Below are positions 35,801 to 44,939 of a stretch of DNA of 64,000 nucleotides, in pieces (the stretch's first letter is position 1; every line of letters starts with the position of its first letter). Made by a program: the position numbers and the translations under genes. Below the pieces are notes generated by a model, which saw only the letters and a program-made list of their open reading frames with translations, was not told where the DNA came from and did no database searches. The stretch covers positions 186,001 to 250,000 of the forward strand of contig JAWPMT010000001.1 of NCBI GenBank assembly GCA_033344775.1, written 5' to 3'. This DNA is from Cytophagales bacterium (GTDB lineage Bacteria > Bacteroidota > Bacteroidia > Cytophagales > Cyclobacteriaceae).

Positions 35801-36440
35801 AAGAGGAAGGGATAAGAAAGGGGAGAATCCACTGATTTATGAAGACAACCAATCTTACTTACGCTACTCAAAAGCATCAGTGGTGCTTTATGCGTTAAGC
35901 GATTATCTGGGAGAACAAAACCTCAATCAGGCATTAAGCAGATATGTGAAAAAGGTACAGTTTCAGGAAGCACCATATACGACCTCACTGGAACTGGTAC
36001 AATTTCTTAAATCAGCAGCTCCTGATTCCCTGCAATACCTGATCTCGGATATGTTTGAGCACATCACCTTGTATGATAATAAAATCATAAAAGCTGAAAC
36101 GCATGAGCTTGAGGATGGTACTTGGCAAGTGGACATTGAATTCCTGACAAGTAAGTATCGGTGTGACGAGAAAGGGAATCAGCTGTTATCAGATGACATG
36201 TTATCCTACCAAGCAGAAGGTGAACAAGAATCACAAGTATCCATGAATCTGGCGGACTATGTTGATGTCGGGATTTTTGATGCTGAAGGAAAGGAGATAT
36301 ACTTAGCTAAACGCAAAGTCCAGACTATTTCAAATTCCATTTCAATAATAGTTGATCAGCAACCTTCAGAAGTAGGGATAGATCCATATCACAAATTGAT
36401 AGACCGGGAATCGGAGGATAATAGGATGGAGATTCATTGA
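32814..36440 (+). CDS. ABC permease fused to an M1-family (gluzincin) aminopeptidase domain
   Basis: A 1208-residue fusion. Residues 1-about 600 are two ABC-2-like membrane blocks (roughly twelve helices) with cytoplasmic loops. Residues about 650-1190 are an M1 peptidase region with HEMAHQWW (His938, Glu939, His942) and a downstream Glu962 in LAEGLADY, the zinc site. The usual GAMEN exopeptidase motif is not obvious. The fusion is known in Bacteroidota; the peptidase would face outside. It may cut peptides as they are moved or taken up. The ATPase gene upstream is its likely partner. Confidence 0.88.
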   Translation: MFYTIFKHELSYWLRKPVFYIYSSIFFVAALLIASISAGIFDEVSSTVGSLKIVNSPSEINKIFNTLATLIFFLFPSIIGVSVYRDFKSEMYTILYAYPFTKSHYLSAKFLSSLLIVSFIVLFIGLGMTIGFRLPGTNGAIVSAFNPIPYIQAYLVYVLPNVLLFGLIVFAVVVFTRNIVAGFVTVIVLALIQGVTNVMLLDPETRILAAYLDVFGASATDYYTQYWTAAELNESLLPFKGLILYNRLLWLSVAMLISGIVYAYFDFGQQGISFVSKKSGSEPSSNRNLGGVIQVRLPQVVHDYSFLQNVKVLWRLSNVDLKYIVRSWPFIIFTLFGLTMLLEDHVKSGMVRETAMLPVTWKMLRYSEEFQFSMIMCTFLYSGMLLQRARAANILQLTDISPVPNWTLLGSKFLAIIKMQVILLMVIMTAGIGFQLYQGYYHFEIGLYLFGLLGTDLWQFIIWALLAFFIQTLVRNPYLGTFVLLVLLLGLGTPLLRMIGVEQDVFVYGRGPGTPYSDMNGFGNWLAAFYSYILYWLLAGSTLLIGAGLLMDRGFSQSFSERFRMMRARFDRKTQTVFVILLLVFFGMGFRIYYEDNIANPWVSSKEKEQIQAQWELKYGQYKGAIQPRVLSVKTNLDIYPEMQDFKMQGTYSMVNKSSVAIDTIFLKYSDFYSRFELNQTNIAIEDTLYRFNIYQLEKPLQPGDSLELTFTIWNKPNTFLSQHSPILANGTFLNNFKLMPFLGYPGGGLEDNEVRKKYGLPEFNSSPLPSDMTALGNHMISRDSDWIDFETTVSTSEDQIAIAPGYLQKEWIANGRRFFHYKMDSKMLNIYSFNSARYEVKRDQWNGVNLEIYYHTGHDYNLERMMNGMKAALEYCSANFSPYQHRQARVIEFPRTFGDFAQAYPNTIPFSEGRGFIADVDDSEEGGVDYAFDVTVHEMAHQWWAHQVIGADVKGSGVLAEGLADYVRLKVLEKEYGIGKTQKYLKYATDRYLRGRGRDKKGENPLIYEDNQSYLRYSKASVVLYALSDYLGEQNLNQALSRYVKKVQFQEAPYTTSLELVQFLKSAAPDSLQYLISDMFEHITLYDNKIIKAETHELEDGTWQVDIEFLTSKYRCDEKGNQLLSDDMLSYQAEGEQESQVSMNLADYVDVGIFDAEGKEIYLAKRKVQTISNSISIIVDQQPSEVGIDPYHKLIDRESEDNRMEIH

Positions 36441-36523
36441 ACAGACAATCAGCTTATTAAGATGGTTCAATTAACAAATGAACTCTTTATGAATCTTGTA
36501 AGTGAATTAATTCATTTCATAAC

Positions 36524-36566
36524 CTTAACAAATGTGGAATAAATAATTATATCTATATTTGTTAAG
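36524..36566 (+). promoter_or_regulatory. Putative PadR operator (module 3)
   Basis: Perfect inverted repeat CTTAACAAAT (36524-36533) and ATTTGTTAAG (36557-36566) with a 23-nt spacer, ending 13 bases before the PadR start. The spacer length equals that of the module-4 operator at 56946-57008, so the two sites likely have the same geometry. Confidence 0.6.
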
Positions 36567-36579
36567 TAAATAAAATGGA

Positions 36580-36909
36580 ATGGCCTATCAACTAGGAGAG
36601 TTTGAAGAATTGGTGTTGCTTACGGTCGCAGCACAACATGATGAAGCATATGGTGTCTCCATACATGAGTTTCTAACAGATCATACCCAGAAGAAGATCA
36701 ACATCAGTGCAATACACGTAGCGCTTAAGCGACTGGAAACCAAAGGCTTTGTGCAATCCAGTTATGGAGGTATCACAGAGGAACGAGGTGGTCGCAGAAA
36801 GAAGTATTACGTCGTTACAGCCCTGGGAAAAAAGGCATTGGACCATTCTCATGACTTACGGACGAGCATTTACCAGCAGATTCCTTCCATCAATTTCCCT
36901 AATACCTGA
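36580..36909 (+). CDS. PadR-family transcriptional regulator (module 3)
   Basis: A 109-residue winged-helix protein: GEFEELVLLTVAAQHDEAYG, AIHVALKRLETKGFV and wing GGRRKKYYVVTALG. It lies just behind the 23-spacer inverted repeat and four bases before the permease. It is diverged from modules 1 and 2 but has the same length and motifs. Confidence 0.93.
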   Translation: MAYQLGEFEELVLLTVAAQHDEAYGVSIHEFLTDHTQKKINISAIHVALKRLETKGFVQSSYGGITEERGGRRKKYYVVTALGKKALDHSHDLRTSIYQQIPSINFPNT

Positions 36910-36913
36910 TCAG

Positions 36914-39508
36914 ATGTCAAAACATAATCCTCCTAAATGGCCACTGCGTTTTTTGCATTGGTTTTGTAAAGAAGAAAGCCTGGATGAAATCGAAGGGGAT
37001 CTCCATGAAATGTTCCAGAAACGATCAAAGACCTCTGTTTACAAGGCAAAGTTTTTCTTTTATTGGAATGTACTCCGGTCCATGCGTCGGATGAACATGA
37101 AGACGGTCCAAATCAACTGGCCAGTCGGGACGATTTCCTTCATACAGACTGTCAGGTTCCTAAGAAGAGATGGTGTTTATTCCTTGCTCAATGCGTTGAG
37201 CCTTTGTATTGGATTCAGCCTGACTTTGCTATTCGTCTGGTATGCCAACACCGAATTGTCATTTGATCAATTTCATTCGAAGAAAGACCGTATCTACAGA
37301 GTTTCATTTGATCAATACATGGACATGGGGTCATATGCTACTACGCCTTACCCGGTAGGTCCGGCAATCAAAGAGGATTATCCAGAAGTGTTAGCCATGA
37401 CCCGCTTTGCTAGTGCCGGTAGGATGCCGGTAAAATATGAAGACAAGGCATTTTTTGAAAAGATCAAACTAGCCGATGAAGATTTCTTTCAGGTATTTGA
37501 TTTTCCACTTTTACTGGGAAACCCTGCATCGGCCTTGAAAGATCATCATCAGGTCGTCATCAGTGAAACACTTTCCAAAAAGTACTTTAAAGACGAAAAC
37601 CCTATTGGAAAACAGCTGATAATAGGAGCAGATGGCTCTTATAACGCCACGGTCACGGGAGTCTATCAGGACATGCCTGCCAATTCACAAATCCAGGTTG
37701 ATATTATCTTGTCCTATGAGACGCTTCATCAGCTTTATCCCGTTATTGAAACACTTTGGAGGCAAATGCCTGGCAATTATACGTACCTACTGCTTAATGA
37801 TGAAAGTAAGGCAAATCCATTGCAACGTAAATTGACACAACTCAAGGATAAATACGTTTCTGAATTGGAGCGTGGTGGTTATGACTTTCGATTGATCCCT
37901 TTGGTGGATGTGCATTTCTACGAAGGGCTATACAATGAGAATTCACTGAACAGAAGTTTCAAAGATTTGGTCGTTTTTGGCATAGTGATAGGACTGATCT
38001 TGTTAATCAGTATCATGAATTTTGCCAACCTTACTTCCAGCCGGTACCTCACACGGATCAAAGAAGTTGGTGTTCGAAAGGTAATTGGTGCTGGGAAAAC
38101 GCAGCTGCTGTTCCAGTTCCTGTTTCAATCATTCATGATGGTGGTCATTGCCATGATACTGGCCTACGCCGTAATGATGGGCATACTCCCGTATTTCAAT
38201 GAATTAGCGGTGACCTCCTTTGAAATGAACCAAATCTTACAGCCCGTATCGCTTATGTCGACGTGTGTACTGATCGTAGGTGTTACCTTGATTGCGGGTA
38301 TCATTCCAGCTATCAAGCTTGCATCATTAGATGTTGCCAGACAAGCTCAAAACGGCTTAAGTAAGGCTGGCCAGCGACGTACAAAGTCCTATTTTCTGAT
38401 CTTTCAATATCTCGCAACCTTCATTTTGATGGTCAGTAGCATGGTGATGTACGAGCAGTTGCATTTTTTGGAATCCAGGTTGGACCTGGGCGAAGAAGAA
38501 CGTATCGTTGTACCCATCAATAAAAGCCTAAGTGAAGACATGAAGGTCTTACAGGCCGCTCTGGAAGCGTACCCAAGTATTCTGGCGACAGGCGCAAGTT
38601 CCCACGTACCCAGTTTCTATGGTGATAGCTGGCCGGTTCGGCGAAGCCTCGAAGACACACCCGTTCAAACGGAAAACTTTGTGATTACAGAGGACTACCC
38701 GGAGGTCATGTCTTATCAGTTGTTGGCTGGAAGGATGTTGAATGGTGACTTACAATCCGATATCGATGGCGGTTATGTGATCAATGAAACATGTGCCACC
38801 ATGCTTGGTTTTGATTCGTATGAGAGAGCCATTGGTCAAACCTTGTATTTTGGGAGTGATGAACCCAAAAAAGGAAAGATCATCGGCATTGCAAAGGACT
38901 TTCATTTCGACTCATTCCGGGAAAAGATCAGTCCGGCCTTGTTCCAATTCCAGCCTTATGAATGGATGAATTATAAATTTCTGGTAATGAAAGTACCTAT
39001 CGAAGAAGCCGTAAATGCGATTGAAGCGGTAGAAACAGAAGTAGGTAAAATTGATCCGGAATGGGTGATAGATGCAAGTTTTTTTGAAGATCATTTCAAA
39101 CAACGATACTTACAAGAGACCAACCAGGGGAAATTAGTCACTAGTTTGACCCTGATCGCTATCATACTGACTTGTCTGGGTCAGATCGGTTTGATACTGC
39201 ACTATGTACTATCCAGGCAAAAGGAGATGGCAGTGCGCAAAGTATTGGGAGCTACTGTGCAGCAATTGTGGAGCATGATGACCCGATCTTATGTTCTGAT
39301 GATGGGGTTATCCATCGCACTTGCGATTCCTGTTTGTATTTACTTTTTGACGGAATGGTTGAGTACTTTTTACTACCGGATTCCACTTGGACCTAAACCA
39401 TTTATCCTGGCTACAGTAGCCGCCGGTTTTATTGTCGTCAGTGTGATTACTTCCATAGCTTTGAACGCCGCAAGAAAGAACCCGGTTGAAAGCTTATCGG
39501 AAGAATGA
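36914..39508 (+). CDS. FtsX/MacB-type ABC permease with prefix domain (module 3)
   Basis: An 864-residue permease from the ATG at 36914, four bases after the PadR stop; a longer open frame begins inside PadR in another phase but is not used. Same architecture: prefix (SLDEIEGDLHEMFQKRSKTS), a first helix, an extracytoplasmic MacB-like domain, GVRKVIGAGK between helices, a second domain and the final FtsX block (AVRKVLGATVQQL). Substrate and ATPase unknown. Confidence 0.88.
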   Translation: MSKHNPPKWPLRFLHWFCKEESLDEIEGDLHEMFQKRSKTSVYKAKFFFYWNVLRSMRRMNMKTVQINWPVGTISFIQTVRFLRRDGVYSLLNALSLCIGFSLTLLFVWYANTELSFDQFHSKKDRIYRVSFDQYMDMGSYATTPYPVGPAIKEDYPEVLAMTRFASAGRMPVKYEDKAFFEKIKLADEDFFQVFDFPLLLGNPASALKDHHQVVISETLSKKYFKDENPIGKQLIIGADGSYNATVTGVYQDMPANSQIQVDIILSYETLHQLYPVIETLWRQMPGNYTYLLLNDESKANPLQRKLTQLKDKYVSELERGGYDFRLIPLVDVHFYEGLYNENSLNRSFKDLVVFGIVIGLILLISIMNFANLTSSRYLTRIKEVGVRKVIGAGKTQLLFQFLFQSFMMVVIAMILAYAVMMGILPYFNELAVTSFEMNQILQPVSLMSTCVLIVGVTLIAGIIPAIKLASLDVARQAQNGLSKAGQRRTKSYFLIFQYLATFILMVSSMVMYEQLHFLESRLDLGEEERIVVPINKSLSEDMKVLQAALEAYPSILATGASSHVPSFYGDSWPVRRSLEDTPVQTENFVITEDYPEVMSYQLLAGRMLNGDLQSDIDGGYVINETCATMLGFDSYERAIGQTLYFGSDEPKKGKIIGIAKDFHFDSFREKISPALFQFQPYEWMNYKFLVMKVPIEEAVNAIEAVETEVGKIDPEWVIDASFFEDHFKQRYLQETNQGKLVTSLTLIAIILTCLGQIGLILHYVLSRQKEMAVRKVLGATVQQLWSMMTRSYVLMMGLSIALAIPVCIYFLTEWLSTFYYRIPLGPKPFILATVAAGFIVVSVITSIALNAARKNPVESLSEE

Positions 39509-39516
39509 GACCTGGA

Positions 39517-40110
39517 TCATAAACTCCACGTATTCCCAACATCCTCCAATGGAATGCAACCCTGATACATCCCAGGAATAGGATCGTAGCTCAAGACCTC
39601 CTTACCGATGGCCTCAGATGAGAAATAGCCCCACAAAGCCAGTGATTTGAAGCTTCTATAAAAGCCTACTGGCTCTTGTTCTCCCACGGCTGTTCCCCAG
39701 ATCTTGCCATTGTATTTAGGGCTTTCTCGTTCTTCCTTTCGCAATACCTCAGCACGGTCTTCAGCGGATAGATCGGCAAATAGGTCGTCTTTTTCCTGTT
39801 GACATTTGGCATTGAAGGCATCAAGCTGTGTCAACATACCTTGTTGTCCATCTTCATCGAAGATATTGACAATCACCAGATCGATGAATTGATCCACCTT
39901 CAGTTCCAGTGCTCCGGGCGTATCTGTTTTCGGAAGGAGGGTATCCACCAATGCACTGACTAATCTCGCCTGATCTTTATTCAAAATGGCAGGAGTCCAA
40001 TCCATCGTTGGATTACTTTGACATGATTGAAGCAGCGATAATAATGTGGGGGTTAGGGCCGTAGCTCCAGCAAGCGAAGCAGTTTTTTGAATGGCTTTTC
40101 TTCTGTTCAT
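39517..40110 (-). CDS. Gluconate 2-dehydrogenase subunit 3-like protein (Tat substrate)
   Basis: A 197-residue protein with a short twin-arginine start (MNRRKAIQKTASLAGATAL) and a gluconate-dehydrogenase gamma-chain-like body (LVSALVDTLLPKTDTPGALE, then VDQFIDLVI). This subunit helps export and stabilise the partner flavoprotein across the membrane. The partner GMC gene lies four bases upstream on the same strand. The lack of a cytochrome subunit nearby leaves the electron acceptor open. Confidence 0.88.
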   Translation of the reverse strand: MNRRKAIQKTASLAGATALTPTLLSLLQSCQSNPTMDWTPAILNKDQARLVSALVDTLLPKTDTPGALELKVDQFIDLVIVNIFDEDGQQGMLTQLDAFNAKCQQEKDDLFADLSAEDRAEVLRKEERESPKYNGKIWGTAVGEQEPVGFYRSFKSLALWGYFSSEAIGKEVLSYDPIPGMYQGCIPLEDVGNTWSL

Positions 40111-40113
40111 GGC

Positions 40114-41820
40114 TCAGAGGTTTCGTTTTTTAAGTTCAGAAATGGCATGATCAGCGGCTCTTGCCGTAATGGCCATGTAAGTCAAAGAGGGGTTGACACA
40201 AGAGGAAGACGTCATGCAAGCACCATCGGTCACAAAGACGTTCTTCACAGCATGGACCTGATTGGTCGCATTAAGTACGGATGTCTTTGGATCTTTTCCC
40301 ATCCGGGCAGTGCCCATTTCATGTATGCCATATCCGGGCTCATGTTCATTGTCAAAATCCACAATATTGGTTAATCCCACCTGCTCCAGCATTTCTTTAG
40401 CGTCTAAGCGCGCTTGTAAATTCAGGGCTTTTTCATTGTCCTTGAACTCACAATCGATGGCCAGGGTAGGCTGACCCCATTTATCGGTACTTTCTTTGTC
40501 CAGGGTTACTTTATTCTCATGATAAGGCAGACATTCAGAGAATCCGGTAATGAAGAACTGCCACGGACCAGGCTTCATCAGGCCATCCTTGAAATCCGCG
40601 CCAAAAGCCTCTTGATTGGCGCCGGCTCCCCAGCCATCACGTCCTGCACCTCCCTGGTACCCAAATCCACGTACAAACTTGTCCGATTGGGTTTTGTCAT
40701 CTATGTTCCAATAGCGTGGAATATAAATGCCATTGGGTCTTCGACCTTTGTAGTATTGGTCTTCAAATCCTTCGAAAGTGCCCATTGCACCTGTGCGATA
40801 GGTGTGATCCATGAGGTTATGTCCTAACTCTCCACTGTCATTACCCAGCCCATCGGGAAATCGATCTGAAGTAGAATTAAGGAGAATCTGCGTCGTACTC
40901 AGCGTTGATGCATTGCAAAAGATGATTTTGGCATAGTATTCCATCATTTCTCCGGATTCCGAATCGATGATGCGAACACCGGTGGCCTTGCCGGTTTCCT
41001 CATCGTAAATGAGGGATTGTGCAATGGAGTAAGGACGCATGGTCAAATTTCCGGTTGCATTAGCCGCGGGCAGTGTTACGCTATTGCTACTGAAGTAAGC
41101 GCCATAGGGACAACCACGTCCACATCGGTTGCGATACATGCACTGTCCCCGGCCATTGTGGGGTTGTGTCAGATGTGCCACACGACCGATGATCATGTTC
41201 CTTCCTGGAAAATCTTTTTCGATCCGTTGCTTCACTTCCTTTTCCACGCAGTTCAACTCCATGGGCGGAAGAAAATGACTATCAGGAAGTTGTGGCAACC
41301 CCAATGCTTCCCCGCTGATCCCGGCATACTTCTCCACGTAGGTATACCAGGGCTCAATGTCTTTATACCGAATGGGCCAATCAACGCCATAACCATCCTT
41401 GGCATTCGCCTCAAAATCCAGGTCACTCCAACGATAGGTCTGCTTGCCCCACAAAAGCGATCGACCACCCATTTGATGCGCTCGGGCCCACATGAAGGGC
41501 TTAACTTCTGTATAAGGGTTTTCCTCGTCATTGGCCCAGAAATGCTCCGTATCCTCACCGATAAAACCCGTTCTCCCGGCTTTGTAATGCTTTTTTTGTA
41601 GTTCCGTTGGTAGCGCACCGCGGTATTTCATGTCCCAGGGATCCAGGTTCATGGTGGTGTAGTCTTTGATGTGTTCCACCATTCTGCCACGTTCAAGTAC
41701 CAGGGTTTGGAGGCCGCCTTCACAGAGTTCCTTGGCCGCCCAGCCGCCACTGATCCCAGACCCGATGACAATTGCATCGTAAGTCATGTCGCGTTTGGCG
41801 TCAATGTTGAAATTTGCCAT
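40114..41820 (-). CDS. GMC-family oxidoreductase, gluconate/sugar dehydrogenase-like
   Basis: A 568-residue flavoprotein. Seen: DAIVIGSGISGGWAAKELCE (FAD site), a cysteine-rich stretch QCMYRNRCGRGCPYGAYFSS and a C-terminal HEMGTARMG / SSCVNPSLTYMAI, matching the gluconate-2-dehydrogenase branch of GMC. It probably oxidises a sugar or sugar acid in the periplasm with the gamma-like subunit. No signal peptide of its own: export would ride with the Tat-borne partner. Upstream 41821-42115 shows no gene. Confidence 0.92.
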   Translation of the reverse strand: MANFNIDAKRDMTYDAIVIGSGISGGWAAKELCEGGLQTLVLERGRMVEHIKDYTTMNLDPWDMKYRGALPTELQKKHYKAGRTGFIGEDTEHFWANDEENPYTEVKPFMWARAHQMGGRSLLWGKQTYRWSDLDFEANAKDGYGVDWPIRYKDIEPWYTYVEKYAGISGEALGLPQLPDSHFLPPMELNCVEKEVKQRIEKDFPGRNMIIGRVAHLTQPHNGRGQCMYRNRCGRGCPYGAYFSSNSVTLPAANATGNLTMRPYSIAQSLIYDEETGKATGVRIIDSESGEMMEYYAKIIFCNASTLSTTQILLNSTSDRFPDGLGNDSGELGHNLMDHTYRTGAMGTFEGFEDQYYKGRRPNGIYIPRYWNIDDKTQSDKFVRGFGYQGGAGRDGWGAGANQEAFGADFKDGLMKPGPWQFFITGFSECLPYHENKVTLDKESTDKWGQPTLAIDCEFKDNEKALNLQARLDAKEMLEQVGLTNIVDFDNEHEPGYGIHEMGTARMGKDPKTSVLNATNQVHAVKNVFVTDGACMTSSSCVNPSLTYMAITARAADHAISELKKRNL

Positions 41821-42115
41821 GTTTTTTGGTTAATGCTGGCAGAAATTACTGCAAAAGTCGATGGATTGCAAAATCGTAAGTGATCTTGCAAAAAGCTATA
41901 TCATAAATCAATTAGCGGTTATAGATACTGGCTATTCTACCGTAATTATCTATGGTAGTAAAGAGTATACCGACCAGGGCCGAATCATCTATACGACTAA
42001 GCTCGAATGATCTAAATGCCCAAAGAGCGATTATTTTATTCATATCCTAACCAATTAAAATATTCATCTTGATTGAGAAGATGTTCCTTTCTATCATTGG
42101 CGAAAATAAATCTGC

Positions 42116-43849
42116 ATGAGAGTCCTTTCACTGATCATCGTTATGGTGGTCTGCTTTTCCGCAAGCGCACAATTAAAAACACGCTACGAGTTATCGGAAT
42201 TTACCGAAACAGCTACCTATGAGGAAGCCATGGCGTTTTATCGTGCTTTGGCTGATGAATATGAAGCGGTCACTATTTCTGAACATGGTCTAACTGACAT
42301 TGGGCTACCATTGCATGTGGTACTCATCAATACCGGGGATGAAAAAACACCTGCGGATTTGCAGCAATCAGGAAAAGCCGTTTGGTTAATCAACAATGCC
42401 ATCCATCCAGGAGAACCTGATGGGGTTAGTGCCAGCCAAATGTTTGCCAGAAACCTGGTGGAGAACAAAAAGAAATACAGAAAAGCTTTGGATAAAGTAG
42501 CCATTGCTATCATTCCTTTTTACAATCTTGGTGGTGTCCTCAACAGGAATTCAACTACCCGGGTTAATCAAAATGGACCAGATGAATATGGCTTTCGCGG
42601 CAATGCACGACATTATGACTTGAACCGTGATTTCATCAAGTCGGATACCCGAAATGCGCAATCATTCATGGAGATTTTCCAGTTGTATGACCCGGACTTA
42701 TTTCTGGATACGCATGTCAGCAATGGTTCCGATTACCAGCATGTCATGACCCTTGTCAATTCACAAAAGGATAAGATGGGAGGGGCATTAGGGAAGTACA
42801 TTCAGGAAGTGTTTTTGCCTGATTCTTTCGAGGGGATGAAGGAGCGTGGTTTTGATGCCGTACCGTATGTGAATGCCTGGGGACAAACACCCGATAAAGG
42901 GTGGACACAGTTCATTGATTGGCCTAGATATTCGACAGGGTATGCGGCCTTGTTCCACACCATGGGCCATATGAGTGAGACACACATGCTCAAATCCTTC
43001 AAATCAAGGGTAGAATCTACCTATGCGCTCATGGAAACCATGTTGACCTTCCTTGATGAAAAAGGAGAAGAGCTGATCAAATTGCGGGAAGCCACGAAGC
43101 GATCCATCTCCAATCAAAAGGAATTTGAGATCTCCTGGACCGTCGACACGAGTCGTCATTCTATGATCGAATTCAGTGGCTATGAACCTACTTATGTCGC
43201 AAGTGAGATATCCGGTCTTATGCGACTAAAATATGACCGAACTATGCCATTTACAAAGGAAGTACCGTTCAAAGATCATTATGTGGCCAACAAGGTCATT
43301 ACTGCTCCTGAGTTTTACCTCATTCCTCAACAATGGCGCCGGGTCTTAAAACGATTGGAACTGAATCAAATCGAGATGACACGCCTCCAAAACGATTCCA
43401 CGATATTGGTGGAAGCCTACATGATTGAAGACTATCAAACTGCCCGGAATGCTTATGAAGGACATTACCGACACTATGGCGTCAAAGTTGCTCCGAAGGA
43501 AATGCAGCTCAAATTTAGAAAAGGCGATTATTTGGTTCCCGTAAATCAATGGAGGAATCGATACATCGTAGAGACTTTGGAACCAGAAGCGCCTGATTCG
43601 TTCTTTGCCTGGAACTTCTTCGATGCGATCCTGCAACAAAAGGAGCATTTCTCTTCTTATGTCTTTGAAGATCATGCCTTACAGATCCTGAAAGAGCATC
43701 CCGAGATCAAACAATCGTTGGAAGCTGCGAAACAAGAGAATCCCACGCTTGCAGAAAGTGCCAACGCACAACTGGAATTCATTTACAGGCGTTCTGATCA
43801 TTGGGAACCTGAATACCTGCGTTATCCTATCTTTAGGGTGATGGAGTAA
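42116..43849 (+). CDS. Secreted M14-family zinc carboxypeptidase
   Basis: A 577-residue protein with a signal peptide (about 19 residues, ending FSASAQ). Zinc site: His97 and Glu100 in NNAIHPGEPDG and His200 in FLDTHVSNGSDYQ; Asn170-Arg171 in YDLNRDF match the substrate-binding pair. M14 enzymes trim C-terminal residues from peptides. Cellular place is periplasmic or outside. The gene pairs with an esterase 21 bases downstream. Confidence 0.9.
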   Translation: MRVLSLIIVMVVCFSASAQLKTRYELSEFTETATYEEAMAFYRALADEYEAVTISEHGLTDIGLPLHVVLINTGDEKTPADLQQSGKAVWLINNAIHPGEPDGVSASQMFARNLVENKKKYRKALDKVAIAIIPFYNLGGVLNRNSTTRVNQNGPDEYGFRGNARHYDLNRDFIKSDTRNAQSFMEIFQLYDPDLFLDTHVSNGSDYQHVMTLVNSQKDKMGGALGKYIQEVFLPDSFEGMKERGFDAVPYVNAWGQTPDKGWTQFIDWPRYSTGYAALFHTMGHMSETHMLKSFKSRVESTYALMETMLTFLDEKGEELIKLREATKRSISNQKEFEISWTVDTSRHSMIEFSGYEPTYVASEISGLMRLKYDRTMPFTKEVPFKDHYVANKVITAPEFYLIPQQWRRVLKRLELNQIEMTRLQNDSTILVEAYMIEDYQTARNAYEGHYRHYGVKVAPKEMQLKFRKGDYLVPVNQWRNRYIVETLEPEAPDSFFAWNFFDAILQQKEHFSSYVFEDHALQILKEHPEIKQSLEAAKQENPTLAESANAQLEFIYRRSDHWEPEYLRYPIFRVME

Positions 43850-43870
43850 ACTTTACCGGGATCATAAAAA

Positions 43871-44860
43871 ATGAGCAAACGAGATAAGGCAAAGCGATTC
43901 ACGAAGCGTTTACTGACAATATCATTGATCGTGATCGTATTATTTGCCGGCTGGCTAGCCTATTTCTTCCTGTCCAATGATGCTCCGCTTCTTCATGGGG
44001 AAGTACAGTATCACATCCCTTTCAATTCGAATCAAAAGCTTGATGTTTATTATCCAACTGAGGATGTTTACGATAACATCCCAGTGGTTGTATTCATCCA
44101 TGGAGGCGCGTGGATCGGAGGGGACAAAGTATCAGTCAATAACAATCGGTTTAATGAAGCCTTCAATAGTTTACGTGATGCCGGATATGCCATTGTAAGT
44201 TCTGACTACACGCTCGCAAGAAATGGTGAATCACCCTTCCCTCAAAACATCGTGGATTCATTTGATGCCATGGACTGGGTGCAACAAAACGCGGAGGCCT
44301 ACCATTTCGACTTGAATAACGTAACCATTTTCGGCGAATCTGCTGGATCCCATTTGGGCATGATGGTGGCTTTCGCTGAACCATCGGACTTTGGATTGAA
44401 CCATAAGAAATTACATCCTACGTGTGTCGTAGATGTTTATGGCCCTAGCAACTTAAATACGCTATATCATCGTCAGGCCATCGATAGTTTGAAAACCATG
44501 ATAGCCCAATTACCGGGTCGCCTTAAGGATCAATTAAACTTGCCTGTGCTGTTATTTGGCTTTGACCCTGACGAAGATCCTGATCGGGCACAGGAGGTCA
44601 TGAATGCCTTTTCTCCGGTGACCTATCTTGAAGCGAATCATGGACCGGTTTTGATGATTCATGGCAATAAGGATATTGTCGTTCCAATTGAGCAATCAGA
44701 AGAACTAAAGTACTTGTTCGATTCTCTTGGCATCGGAAATGAATTTCATGTGTTACCAGGAGTCGATCATGCTTTTAGAGGGGCCACATCGAGTCAGAAA
44801 GACAGTGTCCAATCCTGGATCACGGATTTCATTCTGGCCAATTATCAAGATCTCAATTGA
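43871..44860 (+). CDS. Alpha/beta hydrolase (esterase/lipase, HSL-like)
   Basis: A 329-residue protein with an N-terminal membrane anchor (about 12-35). Seen: oxyanion motif HGGAW, nucleophile elbow GESAGS with Ser157, acid Asp268 in HGNKDIVVP and His300 in GVDHAFRG. The HGGAW motif fits the carboxylesterase/HSL group. It probably hydrolyses small esters in the envelope; substrate unknown. It is likely co-transcribed with the M14 peptidase. Confidence 0.9.
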   Translation: MSKRDKAKRFTKRLLTISLIVIVLFAGWLAYFFLSNDAPLLHGEVQYHIPFNSNQKLDVYYPTEDVYDNIPVVVFIHGGAWIGGDKVSVNNNRFNEAFNSLRDAGYAIVSSDYTLARNGESPFPQNIVDSFDAMDWVQQNAEAYHFDLNNVTIFGESAGSHLGMMVAFAEPSDFGLNHKKLHPTCVVDVYGPSNLNTLYHRQAIDSLKTMIAQLPGRLKDQLNLPVLLFGFDPDEDPDRAQEVMNAFSPVTYLEANHGPVLMIHGNKDIVVPIEQSEELKYLFDSLGIGNEFHVLPGVDHAFRGATSSQKDSVQSWITDFILANYQDLN

Positions 44861-44939
44861 GTTTTATAGGCATTCTATTGACCCTTAAGGAACTTGCAAA
44901 ACAGTTAAGCAATGAGGTGATTATCGTATATTTAGTTTT

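Noticed and set aside
36749-36913. Longer N-terminus for the module-3 permease inside the PadR gene
   Set aside because: The prefix domain of the other permeases starts at the ATG at 36914; the extension is the PadR gene read in another phase.
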